Part shown: positions 16,317 to 25,255 of the stretch, piece by piece
Position numbering within the stretch: position 1 is the stretch's first letter
How the letters are laid out: every line of letters starts with the position of its first letter
Assembly: GCA_024692235.1 (NCBI GenBank)
Contig: JAILMW010000032.1
Span: 44,093-108,092 of the forward strand
Source: Saccharofermentans sp.
GTDB taxonomy: Bacteria; Bacillota; Clostridia; Saccharofermentanales; Saccharofermentanaceae
DNA: 64,000 nucleotides
Reading direction: 5' to 3'
Program-made: the position numbers and the translations under genes
The notes under the pieces: model-generated
What the model saw: only the letters and a program-made list of their open reading frames with translations
What the model was told of the DNA's origin: nothing
The model's database searches: none

Positions 16317-17306
16317 TTATGCTATGCTCGCCGTTCCGTCAAGACCGTCGTCGGCACATGCCTTACCCATCATGGCAGCACCTACGATGCCTGCGTCATT
16401 CCCCATCTGCGCAAGCTTGATCTGTGTCTTCTTGACTCCGGGACCGAAGTAAGGCCTCGAGAGTGTCTTTTCTCTTAAGGGGACGATAAGAGGATCGCCT
16501 TCATTACATACGCCGCCGCCTATTACGAGTACTTCGGGCATAAATGTGTTGATGGCATTTGCAAGACCGTCAGCTAAGTAATCGATATACATATCTACTA
16601 CTGCCTTACCTGTCTCATCGCCTCTTCTCATTGCTTCGAAAGCTGTCTTACCGCTTACCTTGCCGTTCTCTTCGATAAGTACGTTAAGGATAGAATCGGG
16701 ATTAGCATCAGCTGCTTCCTTTGTCATCCTGATAAGAGCGCTTGCCGAGCTATATGCCTCGAAGCACCCCTTACGTCCGCAGGAGCATGGCTGTCCGCCT
16801 GATACGAGTACTGTATGACCGAACTCGGAACCTGCCTGGTTGAAGCCGGAATAAATCCTGCCGTTAACGATAACGCCGGCACCTACACCTGTTCCGAGAG
16901 TAATAGTAACGGAATCCTGTGTACCCTTGGCTGCACCTGCTACTGCCTCGGCCATACCTGCGCAGTTAGCGTCGTTGTCGATATATACGGGAAGATCTAC
17001 GACTTCTCTTATGAGCTTTCTCATGGGAGCCATATTGAAAGGAAGGTTGCTGGAATAAACAAGAACACCTGCCTTATTGTCGGGTGTTCCGGGAGATCCG
17101 ATGCCGATAGCTGTTACGTCAGATACCTTAAGGTTTGCTTCTTCTATGACCTTGAGCGCGAGCTCACCCATATCCTTGATGATCTCTTCCATGGTACGCT
17201 CTGCATGCGTCTTGATGCTCTGCTTGTTAAGAAGTTCGCCGCTCTCCGTAACGATACCGGCCTTGATGTTTGTTCCGCCTAAGTCGATGCCTACATAATA
17301 TGCCAT
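16317..17306 (-). CDS. ROK-family sugar kinase (probable glucokinase)
   Basis: Phosphorylates a hexose, most likely glucose, with ATP. 329 residues: N-terminal ATP site YVGIDLGGTNIKAGIV, catalytic DNDANCAGMAEA, LGTGVGAG, and the ROK zinc motif CSCGRKGCFEAYSSASAL. No N-terminal HTH, so it is a kinase rather than a ROK repressor. The ATG has a GGAAGGA upstream at slightly long spacing. The promoter is enclosed by a long imperfect inverted repeat. Confidence 0.92.
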   Translation of the reverse strand: MAYYVGIDLGGTNIKAGIVTESGELLNKQSIKTHAERTMEEIIKDMGELALKVIEEANLKVSDVTAIGIGSPGTPDNKAGVLVYSSNLPFNMAPMRKLIREVVDLPVYIDNDANCAGMAEAVAGAAKGTQDSVTITLGTGVGAGVIVNGRIYSGFNQAGSEFGHTVLVSGGQPCSCGRKGCFEAYSSASALIRMTKEAADANPDSILNVLIEENGKVSGKTAFEAMRRGDETGKAVVDMYIDYLADGLANAINTFMPEVLVIGGGVCNEGDPLIVPLREKTLSRPYFGPGVKKTQIKLAQMGNDAGIVGAAMMGKACADDGLDGTASIA

Positions 17307-17323
17307 AGGATTGACCGTCCTTC

Positions 17324-17386
17324 CGTGTGTTATTTTACTTATCCATAGTGTCTGACATTGTCAAAACGTTAGTATTTTAACACACG
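17324..17386. repeat. Inverted repeat enclosing the ROK kinase promoter
   Basis: CGTGTGTTA (17324-17332) and TAACACACG (17378-17386) are perfect 9-bp arms. The match extends inward as CGTGTGTTA-TTT-TAC against CGTGTGTTA-AAA-TAC (12 of 15). The arms flank the TTGACA/-10 region on both sides; this could be a paired operator for a looping repressor or a transcript hairpin. Confidence 0.5.
17336..17364 (-). promoter_or_regulatory. ROK kinase promoter (TTGACA-N17-TAAGTA)
   Basis: Minus-strand TTGACA at 17359-17364 and TAAGTA at 17336-17341, 17 nt apart; start near 17330, about 25 nt before the ATG. Confidence 0.55.
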
Positions 17387-17403
17387 CGAATTCATTTGTC
17401 TGT

Positions 17404-18213
17404 TTAATGAATTACGAATTCTATTACGAGAATTACCGCTGCGCCTATAAGGAGCAATCCGCCTGCAGCAACGTCCTTTCCGGTCATCTTCAACGGATTG
17501 AGCTTGGTCCTTCCTTCTCCGCCTCTGTAGCATCTCGCATCCATGGCTACGGCAAGTTCCTCGGCATGCTTAAAGCTTGCGACGAACAGCGGGATCAGGA
17601 CCGTGATATAGCCCTTTACCCTGTTTAAGACCGTTCCGGTATCGTAGTCGGCGCCTCTTGAGATCTGTGCCTTCATGATCTTATCAGTCTCTTCTATTAA
17701 AGTGGGGATGAACCTTAATGCGATAGACATCATCATCGCCATCTCATGGACCGGAACCTTGATTACCTTCATCCAGCCGCAAAGCGACTCTAAGGCATCC
17801 GATACCTTAAGAGGTGTTGTAGTAAGTGTCAGCAGGACACTTGTCGATATGATGAGGAATATGAGCCTTAATGCCATTACGGCACCTTTCCAGAGGCCCT
17901 GATCGGTTATTGTGATCTTCGCCCACTTAAATACTATATCCCCGCCTTTGGTAGCGAATATATTCAATATGAAGATGAATAGAGCCAGCGGCAATACGGG
18001 AAGTATCGATGTCCAGAGTACCTTGGGGGGTATCTTCGCGCATACAACCTGTATGAGAGTTATAACGGCCGCAGCTAATAAGGCTGCCGGAGACTTTACC
18101 ATAAACAGGACTACGAGATAGACGATATACATCACTATCTTTACCCTTGGGTCAGTTCTGTGAAGGATAGACCCTGTATCTATGAACTTTCCGAGACTTA
18201 TATCCTTAAGCAT
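17404..18213 (-). CDS. ecfT: ECF transporter transmembrane component
   Basis: Membrane coupling protein (CbiQ family) of energy-coupling factor vitamin transporters. 269 residues from the chosen start: conserved LHRTDPRVKI near the N-terminus, about five helices, and the coupling motifs for the ATPases around AQISRGADYDTG and AMDARCYRGGEGRTKL. The frame is open to 18276, but the ATG at 18213 has GGAGG 9 nt upstream and overlaps the ecfA stop by 8 nt, typical of coupled translation. No S component lies next to it, as expected for a shared group II module. Confidence 0.93.
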   Translation of the reverse strand: MLKDISLGKFIDTGSILHRTDPRVKIVMYIVYLVVLFMVKSPAALLAAAVITLIQVVCAKIPPKVLWTSILPVLPLALFIFILNIFATKGGDIVFKWAKITITDQGLWKGAVMALRLIFLIISTSVLLTLTTTPLKVSDALESLCGWMKVIKVPVHEMAMMMSIALRFIPTLIEETDKIMKAQISRGADYDTGTVLNRVKGYITVLIPLFVASFKHAEELAVAMDARCYRGGEGRTKLNPLKMTGKDVAAGGLLLIGAAVILVIEFVIH

Positions 18214-20029
18214 CGACAGAAGCCTCCTCATGGTCCAGTATCGCAGATAAAATATTGGCAGCTTCCTCAGCGGCATTTCTGCCTACAGGGCCGAAGTCTA
18301 TCTTGTATCCCTTTATCTTCTCGATCTGTGATCTTACGTCATATGCAAAATCATAAAGGAGCGGCTTGGGTATACTGTTATCCTCGCCGAATACTTCTTC
18401 CGGAGTGCCTACTCTTATAAACTTTCCGCCTTCCATATAGCAGACCCTGTCGGCGTATCTTGCGACTTCATCCATGTTATGGGATACCAGGATGATCGTA
18501 GTACCCTGCTTTTTGAGGTTCTTTATAAGGGAGAACATCTCTCGCCTTCCTCTGGGATCCAAGCCCGATGCGGGCTCATCAAGGACCAGGATCTTGGGAT
18601 CCATTGCTATTACTCCGGCTATGGCAGCTCTTCTCTTCTGACCTCCCGACAGCTCGAAAGGATTAGATTCCAGCTTGTCTTCATCAAGGCCCACGCTCTT
18701 GGCTGCCTTCAGTACAAGCTCCTTGCGCTTATCTTCGGGAGTCTTATTCATCTTAAGCCCGTACTCGATATCTTTGAATACAGTCTCTTCAAAGAGCTGA
18801 TACTCAGGATACTGGAAGACAAGACCTACATTCTTGCGGAAGAGGCGCTTATCTTTCTTTTCTCTGCTCGATATGGTCACTCCCTCTTCAGGGTATATCT
18901 CTATGCTTCCCTCTACAGGCGGTATAAGACCGTTGAGATGGCTTATAAGAGTAGTCTTACCGCATCCGCTCCTGCCTGCTATTGCTAAGATCTCGCCTCG
19001 TCTTACATCAAGATCGATGCCGTCCAGTATCCTGGGAGCACCTTTCTCATAACTGTAGGAAAGATCTTTTATACGAAGGATGATATCGTCAGGATCACCC
19101 GCCTCGCGGCGTACACCGGAAAGCTCCTTTGAAGTCGCCTTGACCGGGCCGCAGGATATCTCTGCCGCCTTCTTAACGCAGGACTTCCTGCTTATAAGGT
19201 CTTCCTTCGTAAGCTTCACTCTCTGAAGCCTTGCAAGCTCGGTTATAAGGCTTATATGTTCAGGAAGCTCAAGACCTGCTCTTCTGACCTTCTCAGGATC
19301 GAGGAATATCTCTTCAGGCTTTCCTTCAGCGACTATCCTTCCCTTCTCGACGACGAAGATCTTCTCGCAAGAAGACGCTTCGGTCATATCGTGAGTTATT
19401 GTAAGTACCGTCAGGCCCTGTTCCTTTTGCATCTTTGCGATGATCTCCAGGAACTCGTCACGACTCTGAGGATCTAACATCGCCGTGGATTCATCCATTA
19501 TAAGGAGTCTTGGCTTCATGGCCAGTGCACCTGCTATGGCAAGTTTTTGCTTCTGACCGCCTGACAACTGCGCTGCCTGCCTCTTAGCCATTTCCTTAAG
19601 GCCAACGTATTCTAAAGCCTTATCTACGCGCTCTCGAAGCTCCGGGAGCTTTACACCGAGATTCTCGGGACCGAAGGCAACATCTTCCTCTACTATCGTG
19701 CCGACTATCTGATTATCAGGATTTTGGAAGATATAGGAGCAGTTCTCTCTTATATCCCAGAAGCCGTCTTCATCCTTGGTATTTACACCGAACACTTCAA
19801 GTTCGCCGCTGTCGGCTGTCTCAAGGATATCTATAAGCTTGGCAAATGTCGACTTTCCTGAGCCGTTAGGACCCAGGATAGCCGTATAAGATCCTGCTTC
19901 TACCTGAAGCGTGATATCCTTGACCGCAGGCTCAAGCTTGATGTCTGCTTCCTCGTAATCATTCTTATACGTATAGGAGACATTATTGGCCTTTATCTCT
20001 ATTGATCTTGTACTACTACTTTGTTGCAT
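18206..20029 (-). CDS. ecfA: Fused EcfA1-EcfA2 ATPase of an ECF transporter
   Basis: One 607-residue chain with two complete ABC ATPase domains. Domain 1: Walker A GPNGSGKST (53-61), signature LSGGQ (155-159), Walker B LLIMDES (175-181). A linker of about 30 residues near 282-312 follows. Domain 2: Walker A AGRSGCGKT (351-359), LSGGQKRR, Walker B ILVLDEP. In most Firmicutes, EcfA1 and EcfA2 are separate products of adjacent genes in exactly this place after rplQ; here they are joined. Both sites keep the catalytic glutamate, so both should hydrolyse ATP. Fused ECF ATPases are known elsewhere (YkoD-type dedicated systems), but here the fusion is in the shared module. No Shine-Dalgarno; the -10 ends 6 nt before the ATG. 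Confidence 0.92.
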   Translation of the reverse strand: MQQSSSTRSIEIKANNVSYTYKNDYEEADIKLEPAVKDITLQVEAGSYTAILGPNGSGKSTFAKLIDILETADSGELEVFGVNTKDEDGFWDIRENCSYIFQNPDNQIVGTIVEEDVAFGPENLGVKLPELRERVDKALEYVGLKEMAKRQAAQLSGGQKQKLAIAGALAMKPRLLIMDESTAMLDPQSRDEFLEIIAKMQKEQGLTVLTITHDMTEASSCEKIFVVEKGRIVAEGKPEEIFLDPEKVRRAGLELPEHISLITELARLQRVKLTKEDLISRKSCVKKAAEISCGPVKATSKELSGVRREAGDPDDIILRIKDLSYSYEKGAPRILDGIDLDVRRGEILAIAGRSGCGKTTLISHLNGLIPPVEGSIEIYPEEGVTISSREKKDKRLFRKNVGLVFQYPEYQLFEETVFKDIEYGLKMNKTPEDKRKELVLKAAKSVGLDEDKLESNPFELSGGQKRRAAIAGVIAMDPKILVLDEPASGLDPRGRREMFSLIKNLKKQGTTIILVSHNMDEVARYADRVCYMEGGKFIRVGTPEEVFGEDNSIPKPLLYDFAYDVRSQIEKIKGYKIDFGPVGRNAAEEAANILSAILDHEEASVDA

Positions 20030-20035
20030 CGATTA

Positions 20036-20064
20036 ATTATAAAAAGAACAAAGGTCGGTGTAAA
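20036..20064 (-). promoter_or_regulatory. Promoter of the ecfA-ecfT unit, -35 inside the rplQ terminator
   Basis: Minus-strand TTTACA (20059-20064) and TATAAT (20036-20041) are 17 nt apart. The -35 forms the loop and inner stem of the rplQ terminator hairpin. Six nt separate the -10 from the ATG. Confidence 0.65.
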
Positions 20065-20074
20065 CCGACCTTTG
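20042..20074 (-). terminator. Terminator of the ribosomal cluster after rplQ
   Basis: CAAAGGTCGGT and ACCGACCTTTG form an 11-bp stem with a 4-nt loop; on the minus strand TTCTTTTT follows. It closes the long rpsJ-to-rplQ cluster. Confidence 0.85.
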
Positions 20075-20105
20075 ACTTTAAATCTTATCTATTTTTGTCC
20101 GATGA

Positions 20106-20630
20106 TCAAACGAACTCAAGAATAGCCATCTCAGATCCGTCACCTCTTCTTGTGCCGATCTTGATGATCCTTGTGTAACCGCCTGTTCTTCCCTCGTACT
20201 TAGGTGCGATCTCGTCGAACATCTTGTTTACGGGGTTGATAACGTTACCCTCGGAATCGTGGCTCTTAAGGAGCCAATAAGCCATCCTCTTTCTTGCAGC
20301 AAGTCTGGAAGGTGCATCAACCTGAACGGTCTTTGTCTTAACTTCACGATCAACTACATCGTATGTGTTGCCCTTCTTGGATGTCTTGGAAACAAGAACC
20401 TTGTTGCCCTTACCATCAAGCTTAGCAGCAGATACAGTGATCTCCTTTGTTGTGAAGTTGTCCTTCTCCTTGATAGCCTCTGTAATAAGCTTCTCAACGA
20501 TAGCGCTGATTTCCTTAGCACGAGCTGTAGTCGTCTCAACCTTACCGTTGATAACAAATGCCGTTGTCATGTTTCTGAGGATAGCTGTACGCTGATCCGC
20601 TGCACGACCGAGTTTTCTGTTAACTGGCAT
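20106..20630 (-). CDS. rplQ: 50S ribosomal protein bL17, long form
   Basis: Large-subunit protein near the peptide exit region. 174 residues against about 120 in most bacteria: the N-terminal [21 protein letters not shown] and the C-terminal [28 protein letters not shown] are standard, and the extra length is a lysine-rich insert at about 60-110. Similar long bL17 occurs in some Clostridia. Last gene of the alpha-operon part. Confidence 0.95.
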   Translation of the reverse strand: MPVNRKLGRAADQRTAILRNMTTAFVINGKVETTTARAKEISAIVEKLITEAIKEKDNFTTKEITVSAAKLDGKGNKVLVSKTSKKGNTYDVVDREVKTKTVQVDAPSRLAARKRMAYWLLKSHDSEGNVINPVNKMFDEIAPKYEGRTGGYTRIIKIGTRRGDGSEMAILEFV

Positions 20631-20647
20631 CTTTATATCCTCCTAAA

Positions 20648-21601
20648 TCAATCTTGTTTGTCTGCCAAGTGAAGATCCATCTCAGCGAGCTTGGCGATAA
20701 CTTCGTCAAGTGACTTCTTACCAAGGTTTCTTACCTTGATCATCTCATCCTCGGAACGGGAGATAAGATCGCCGACTGTGTTGATGGCTGCTCTCTTAAG
20801 GCAGTTGTATGTACGAACTGAGAAGTCGAGGTCTTCGATAAGCTTACCGAGCTCAGAATTCTTCTCACTCTTTGTCTCGATGCTCTTGAAGCTGATGGAG
20901 CTCTCTGTCTCAGTAAGAACTGTGAAGAGATTCAAGTGCTGGATAAGGATATCAGCAGCAGATGAAAGTGCCTCATCAACGGCAACAGTACCGTCTGTCC
21001 AAACCTCAAGTGTAAGGCTGTCGTAGTCTGTACGCTCGCCTACACGGGTATTCTCGATAACATAGTTAGCTCGCTTGATGGGTGTGAAGATGGAATCGAT
21101 AGCGATGATACCGATAGCCTGACCCTCAACCTTATTCTGCTCGGCTGTATTATATCCGCGACCAGCGCTGATAGTGAGCTCCATGAATACCTTGGACTCG
21201 CCGTTCAGATGAGCGATAACGTGATCGGGATTCATGATCTCGACCTCGTCATCATGTACGATATCACCGGCTGTGAGCTCGCCTGTCTTACCCTCTGTTA
21301 CGCTGATGCAAACAGTCTTGGGAGAATCAGTGTGAAGCTTAGCGCGGATACCCTTGATGTTAAGGATGATCTCCGTCATGTCCTCGACGATGCCGGGGAC
21401 AGTGGAGAACTCGTGATAGATGTTATCGATCTTTATAGCAGTAACTGCAGCACCCGTAAGAGAAGAAAGCAGAACACGACGAAGAGAATTTCCGAGTGTC
21501 GTACCGTAGCCGCGCTCAAGCGGAGATACGACGTATTTGCCGTAGGAACCATCTTCACTTAATTCTTTACATTCAATGGTAGGCTCTAATATATCGTTCA
21601 T
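20648..21601 (-). CDS. rpoA: RNA polymerase alpha subunit
   Basis: 317 residues. The N-terminal assembly domain (VVSPLERGYGTTLGNSLRRVLLSSLTGAAV region) dimerises and binds beta and beta-prime; after a linker the C-terminal domain (SVRTYNCLKRAAINTVGDLI, RNLGKKSLDEV) contacts UP elements and activators. Position between rpsD and rplQ is the conserved one. Confidence 0.98.
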   Translation of the reverse strand: MNDILEPTIECKELSEDGSYGKYVVSPLERGYGTTLGNSLRRVLLSSLTGAAVTAIKIDNIYHEFSTVPGIVEDMTEIILNIKGIRAKLHTDSPKTVCISVTEGKTGELTAGDIVHDDEVEIMNPDHVIAHLNGESKVFMELTISAGRGYNTAEQNKVEGQAIGIIAIDSIFTPIKRANYVIENTRVGERTDYDSLTLEVWTDGTVAVDEALSSAADILIQHLNLFTVLTETESSISFKSIETKSEKNSELGKLIEDLDFSVRTYNCLKRAAINTVGDLISRSEDEMIKVRNLGKKSLDEVIAKLAEMDLHLADKQD

Positions 21602-21644
21602 TTTTTCCTCCTGTTGGTGATTGCTTTATAGATCAAGTCAATTA

Positions 21645-22241
21645 TTACTTGCTGTACAACTCGACGATAGCGACTGCGTTAACAGGTACATCGATCTGAT
21701 CTGCTCTCGGGATTGCATTTACCTTACCGCTGAGCTTATCAGCATCTGCTGTGAGCCACTCAGGGATGATTCTGCCGTTTGTTGTCTCGATGATATCCTT
21801 GTATCTCTGAGAACCTCTAGCGTTCTCCTTGATCTCAACTACATCACCGGGCTTAACACGGTAAGAAGGAATATTTACAGTCTTGCCGTTAACATTTACA
21901 TGTCTGTGGCTTACGATCTGCTTTGCTTCGTCTCTTGTACGAGCAAAACCGAGTCTGAAGATGACATTGTCAAGTCTTGTCTCGAGGAGGATCATAAGAT
22001 TCTCACCGGTCGTGCCGTACTTAAGCTTCTGTGCCTTATCGAAGTAATTTCTGAAAGGCTTCTCAAGAACGCCGTAGATGAACTTAGCCTTCTGCTTTTC
22101 CTTGAGCTGCATTCCGTACTCGGACTGCTTCCTGGGTCTGGCGTTCCTATGTCTGTTGGATTTCTTATCTATTCCAAGAAATGCCGGCTCAATATCAAGA
22201 GCTCTGCATCTCTTAAGGACAGGTGTCATATCTCTTGCCAT
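21645..22241 (-). CDS. rpsD: 30S ribosomal protein uS4
   Basis: Primary 16S-binding assembly protein, 198 residues with the S4 RNA-binding domain (RLDNVIFRLGFARTRDEAKQIVSHRHVNVNG). The N-terminus (MARDMTPVLKRCRALDIEP) lacks the CxxC zinc motif, so it is the zinc-free form, while uS14, bL36 and uL24 here carry zinc ligands. uS4 is the usual autoregulator of alpha-operon genes. Confidence 0.98.
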   Translation of the reverse strand: MARDMTPVLKRCRALDIEPAFLGIDKKSNRHRNARPRKQSEYGMQLKEKQKAKFIYGVLEKPFRNYFDKAQKLKYGTTGENLMILLETRLDNVIFRLGFARTRDEAKQIVSHRHVNVNGKTVNIPSYRVKPGDVVEIKENARGSQRYKDIIETTNGRIIPEWLTADADKLSGKVNAIPRADQIDVPVNAVAIVELYSK

Positions 22242-22295
22242 TGCTATATCCTCTTTTCTAATGCTTTATTCAATGTTCGCAAGTTATCCTAAGGA

Positions 22296-22697
22296 TTAAA
22301 CTCTACGACGCTTAGGAGGACGGCAACCGTTATGAGGAACGGGTGTAACGTCCTTGATCATTGTGATCTCGAGACCTGCTGTTGCAAGTGCACGTACTGC
22401 AGACTCACGACCTGCACCGGGACCCTTAACGAAAACCTCAACAGTCTTCATTCCGTGGTCAACAGCCTTTCTTGCTGCATCCTCAGCTGCAAGCTGAGCA
22501 GCGAAAGCTGTACCCTTACGGGAACCCTTCATGTTCTGCTGTCCAGCAGAAGACCAAGAGATAGCATTACCTGCTGTATCACTGATTGTTACGATTGTAT
22601 TGTTGAATGTAGCGTGGATGTGTGCATGTCCGGCAACTACGTTCTTACGCTCACGCTTCTTGGGCTTTGTAGCCGTTTTCTTAACTGCTTTTGCCAT
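22296..22697 (-). CDS. rpsK: 30S ribosomal protein uS11
   Basis: 133 residues; platform protein that lines the mRNA exit. Contains [16 protein letters not shown] and the C-terminal [15 protein letters not shown]. Lies 16 nt after rpsM. Confidence 0.98.
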   Translation of the reverse strand: MAKAVKKTATKPKKRERKNVVAGHAHIHATFNNTIVTISDTAGNAISWSSAGQQNMKGSRKGTAFAAQLAAEDAARKAVDHGMKTVEVFVKGPGAGRESAVRALATAGLEITMIKDVTPVPHNGCRPPKRRRV

Positions 22698-22713
22698 TTT
22701 GCATTATCCTCCC

Positions 22714-23082
22714 TTACTTCTTCTTACCAGCAACTGTGTGCTTAGGACCCTTACGTGTACGAGCATTTGTCTTTGTACGCTGGCCTCTTACAGGGAGTCC
22801 CATCCTATGACGACGGCCGCGGTAGCAACCGATATCAGAGAGACGCTTGATGTTTCCGGCGATCTCTCTCTTAAGATCACCCTCTACTGTGTAGTTATTT
22901 TCGATTACGTCACGGATCTTAGCGACTTCGTCCTCTGTAAGATCCTTTACCCTCGTGTCAGGGTTCAATCCGGTATCTTTGATGATAGCGGATGCGCTTG
23001 TCGTACCAATGCCGTAAATGTAGGTAAGAGCGATCTCGATCCTCTTATCGTTCGGCAAATCAACACCGGCAATACGAGCCAT
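22714..23082 (-). CDS. rpsM: 30S ribosomal protein uS13
   Basis: 122 residues; head protein touching the P-site tRNA and the subunit bridge. Starts [21 protein letters not shown], with the [19 protein letters not shown] loop. It is preceded by a 209-nt stretch with several RNA hairpins, unlike the tight spacing elsewhere in the cluster. Confidence 0.98.
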   Translation of the reverse strand: MARIAGVDLPNDKRIEIALTYIYGIGTTSASAIIKDTGLNPDTRVKDLTEDEVAKIRDVIENNYTVEGDLKREIAGNIKRLSDIGCYRGRRHRMGLPVRGQRTKTNARTRKGPKHTVAGKKK

Positions 23083-23149
23083 TTAGTTTTCCTCCGTTTT
23101 TGAGTAATTAATTGAAATCTATATACGACACGCCTGTAAGGATTCCCTT

Positions 23150-23272
23150 CGTGTTAGGAAGGGCAGCCGCCCCTAGAACACGTGTAATATGCTGATTTTC
23201 TTTTGTTCTATTGTTTCCAATAAGCGACGGAAGCAGTGTCGCTCTTTCCCGTGGACAGGGCTAAATCTGTCC
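23150..23272 (-). ncRNA. Structured RNA leader between rpmJ and rpsM (candidate r-protein autoregulatory site)
   Basis: Read on the minus strand, four hairpins follow each other: GGACAG/CTGTCC (23253-23272), AGCGAC/GTCGCT (23223-23243), TATTG-GAAA-CAATA with a GNRA-type tetraloop (23209-23222), and a long stem made of CGTGTT/AACACG and an inner GGGC/GCCC (23150-23182). Other gaps in this cluster are mostly 10-30 nt with no such density of structure. In several bacteria uS4 represses alpha-operon genes by binding a leader RNA, so a uS4-controlled site is the obvious hypothesis; I do not recognise it as a known family. Confidence 0.5.
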
Positions 23273-23291
23273 GCAGTCGGTTGTTCGCTCC

Positions 23292-23405
23292 TTAGCCCTG
23301 CTTCTGCTTGTGCTTAGGATCGGAACAAATGATCATGACTTTACCATGGCGACGAATGACTTTGCACTTCTCGCACATAGGCTTGACTGACGGTCTAACC
23401 TTCAT
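23292..23405 (-). CDS. rpmJ: 50S ribosomal protein bL36, zinc form
   Basis: 37 residues: [20 protein letters not shown] at the start, then [12 protein letters not shown]. The C-x2-C...C-x4-H zinc ligands are complete. Position between infA and rpsM is conserved. Confidence 0.97.
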   Translation of the reverse strand: MKVRPSVKPMCEKCKVIRRHGKVMIICSDPKHKQKQG

Positions 23406-23502
23406 CGTGAACCTCCTGCTGTTTTTTTCAACACAAATTAGGCGCCTTTTCGCGCACGCTAATACATTTTATCAGAATTCTTCTGATTTGCAAGGACTAT
23501 TT

Positions 23503-23724
23503 TCAGTTCTTACCTCTCCAAGTGATCCTGCCTCTTGAAAGATCATAGGGAGACAATTCCATTGTTACCTTATCTCCGGGAAGGATCTTGATGTAGTTCT
23601 GGCGAAGCTTTCCTGAAATATGAGCCAGGACTTCGTGTCCGTTATCAAGCTTTACCTTGAACATTGCGTTCGGAAGTGCATCCGATACGATTCCCTCTAC
23701 TTCGATTACATCCTCTTTTGACAT
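23503..23724 (-). CDS. infA: Translation initiation factor IF-1
   Basis: 73-residue S1/OB-fold protein that occupies the A site during initiation. Opens [20 protein letters not shown] and has [20 protein letters not shown] and [13 protein letters not shown]. Its ATG overlaps the map stop by one base, so translation is coupled. Confidence 0.98.
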   Translation of the reverse strand: MSKEDVIEVEGIVSDALPNAMFKVKLDNGHEVLAHISGKLRQNYIKILPGDKVTMELSPYDLSRGRITWRGKN

Positions 23725-24488
23725 TACATATCCTCCTCAAATGTTGTCATCTCGGGGCCGTTCTCCGTGATTATCACGGTATTCTCATAGTGAGCAGCCG
23801 GCTTCTCGTCTGCCGTTACCACCGTCCACTCATCATCACACAGTAATACTTTCTCTGTTCCCATGTTGATCATCGGCTCAATACAGAAGGCCATTCCCTT
23901 CATGATCCTGTGTCCTCTTCCGGGCTTGCCGAAATTGGGAACATCGGGTTCCTGGTGCATCGATCTTCCGATGCCGTGACCCGTAAGTACTCTTACAACG
24001 CCGTATCCGTAAGATTCGGCCTTTTCCTGGACCGCGTGACTGATATCGCCGATCCTGTTGCCGATCTGCGCCTGCTTTAATCCTTCAAAGAAACATTCCT
24101 TAGTTCTCTCGACAAGGAGCTTCTTTTCTTCGCTGACATTACCTACGAGATATGTTCTTGCAGCATCACCGCAAAAGCCGTCAAGCTCGGCAACAACATC
24201 ACAAGTAACGATATCGCCGTCCTTTAATATAATGTTCTTGGAAGGAATTCCGTGTACGACCTCATCGTTAATGGAAGTACAGATAGCTGCGGGGAACGGA
24301 GGATCTCCGTAACCTATGCAAGGTGCGCTTCCGCCGGCCTCTTTTATGATTCTCTGCGCAATATCATCCAGTTCCTGAGTAGAGACTCCGGGAACAGCCG
24401 CTTTCTTCAGCTCTATCAAGATCTTCGCAACGAGCTTACCCGCTGCTCTCATCTTATCAAGCTCTTCGGCGCTCAAGATCTCAACCAT
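23724..24488 (-). CDS. map: Methionine aminopeptidase, type I
   Basis: Removes the initiator methionine from new proteins. 254 residues with all five metal ligands in place: two aspartates in [19 protein letters not shown], the histidine of [13 protein letters not shown], and glutamates in FCIEPMIN and AHYENTVII. No N-terminal SH3/zinc extension. Lies between adk and infA as usual. Confidence 0.97.
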   Translation of the reverse strand: MVEILSAEELDKMRAAGKLVAKILIELKKAAVPGVSTQELDDIAQRIIKEAGGSAPCIGYGDPPFPAAICTSINDEVVHGIPSKNIILKDGDIVTCDVVAELDGFCGDAARTYLVGNVSEEKKLLVERTKECFFEGLKQAQIGNRIGDISHAVQEKAESYGYGVVRVLTGHGIGRSMHQEPDVPNFGKPGRGHRIMKGMAFCIEPMINMGTEKVLLCDDEWTVVTADEKPAAHYENTVIITENGPEMTTFEEDM

Positions 24489-24504
24489 ATTGAATTACCT
24501 CGGA

Positions 24505-25161
24505 TCAGATAAGGCTCTTAGCCTTAAGTCCGTCTTCGATCTGAGAGATGCATGTGTCGGAATCCTTACCGTTATCACCTTCAACGATAAGACCCTTCTT
24601 CTCATAGAAATCGATGAGGGGCTTTGTATTTTCATAATATGTCTTAAGACGGTTAGCTACTGTCTCTTCATTATCGTCAGCGCGCTGAACTACCTTGCCA
24701 CCGCAAAGGTCGCAAACACCCTCGACCTTAGTAGGCTTGAACTTTACGTTGAAGCTTGCGCCGCACTTCTCGCATACTCTTCTTCCGGATACTCTGTCCT
24801 TGATGATCTCATCGTCAACTACGATTGAAAGGACAGCGTCGATCTTATCGCCCTTCTTAGCGAGCATCTCGTCAAGAGCCTCTGCCTGAGCAAGAGTTCT
24901 GGGGAATCCGTCAAGGATATAACCCTTTTGGCAGTCATCCTGGGAAAGTCTGTCCTCAACCATCGATACTGTAAGGCTGTCGGGTACGAGAGCACCCTTA
25001 TCGATATAGCTCTTTGCCTCTACTCCGAGAGGTGTTCCGTTCTTGATGTTGCTTCTGAAGATATCTCCTGTAGAGATGTGTGCAAGAGAATACTTCTCAC
25101 GAAGTACTGTTGCAGATGTTCCCTTACCTGATCCGGGTGCACCTAAGATAATAAGATTCAT
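24505..25161 (-). CDS. adk: Adenylate kinase, long zinc-type lid
   Basis: Interconverts AMP, ADP and ATP. 218 residues: P-loop GAPGSGKGT, AMP site, DGFPRT, and a lid with four zinc cysteines (CEKCGASF and CDLCGGK), the usual Gram-positive form. A 94-nt gap with a stable hairpin separates it from secY. Confidence 0.98.
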   Translation of the reverse strand: MNLIILGAPGSGKGTSATVLREKYSLAHISTGDIFRSNIKNGTPLGVEAKSYIDKGALVPDSLTVSMVEDRLSQDDCQKGYILDGFPRTLAQAEALDEMLAKKGDKIDAVLSIVVDDEIIKDRVSGRRVCEKCGASFNVKFKPTKVEGVCDLCGGKVVQRADDNEETVANRLKTYYENTKPLIDFYEKKGLIVEGDNGKDSDTCISQIEDGLKAKSLI

Positions 25162-25198
25162 ATATATTCCTCTTTTCTTTATTAATTCACATAAATCA

Positions 25199-25233
25199 AA
25201 TGACGGTCCGCGCTAATTACGTGAACCGTCATT
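25199..25233 (-). other. Hairpin between secY and adk
   Basis: AATGACGGT and ACCGTCATT form a 9-bp stem that continues with several inner pairs around an AATTA loop. No T tract follows, so it is not a normal terminator; it may be an mRNA processing or stability element. Confidence 0.4.
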
Positions 25234-25255
25234 CAATATACTTTAATATTTGCGT

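Noticed and set aside
19100..19200. Assembly error or read-through as the cause of the EcfA1-EcfA2 fusion
   Set aside because: The joint is a normal hydrophilic linker in one frame with no homopolymer run; kept as a real fusion, though reads would be needed to prove it.
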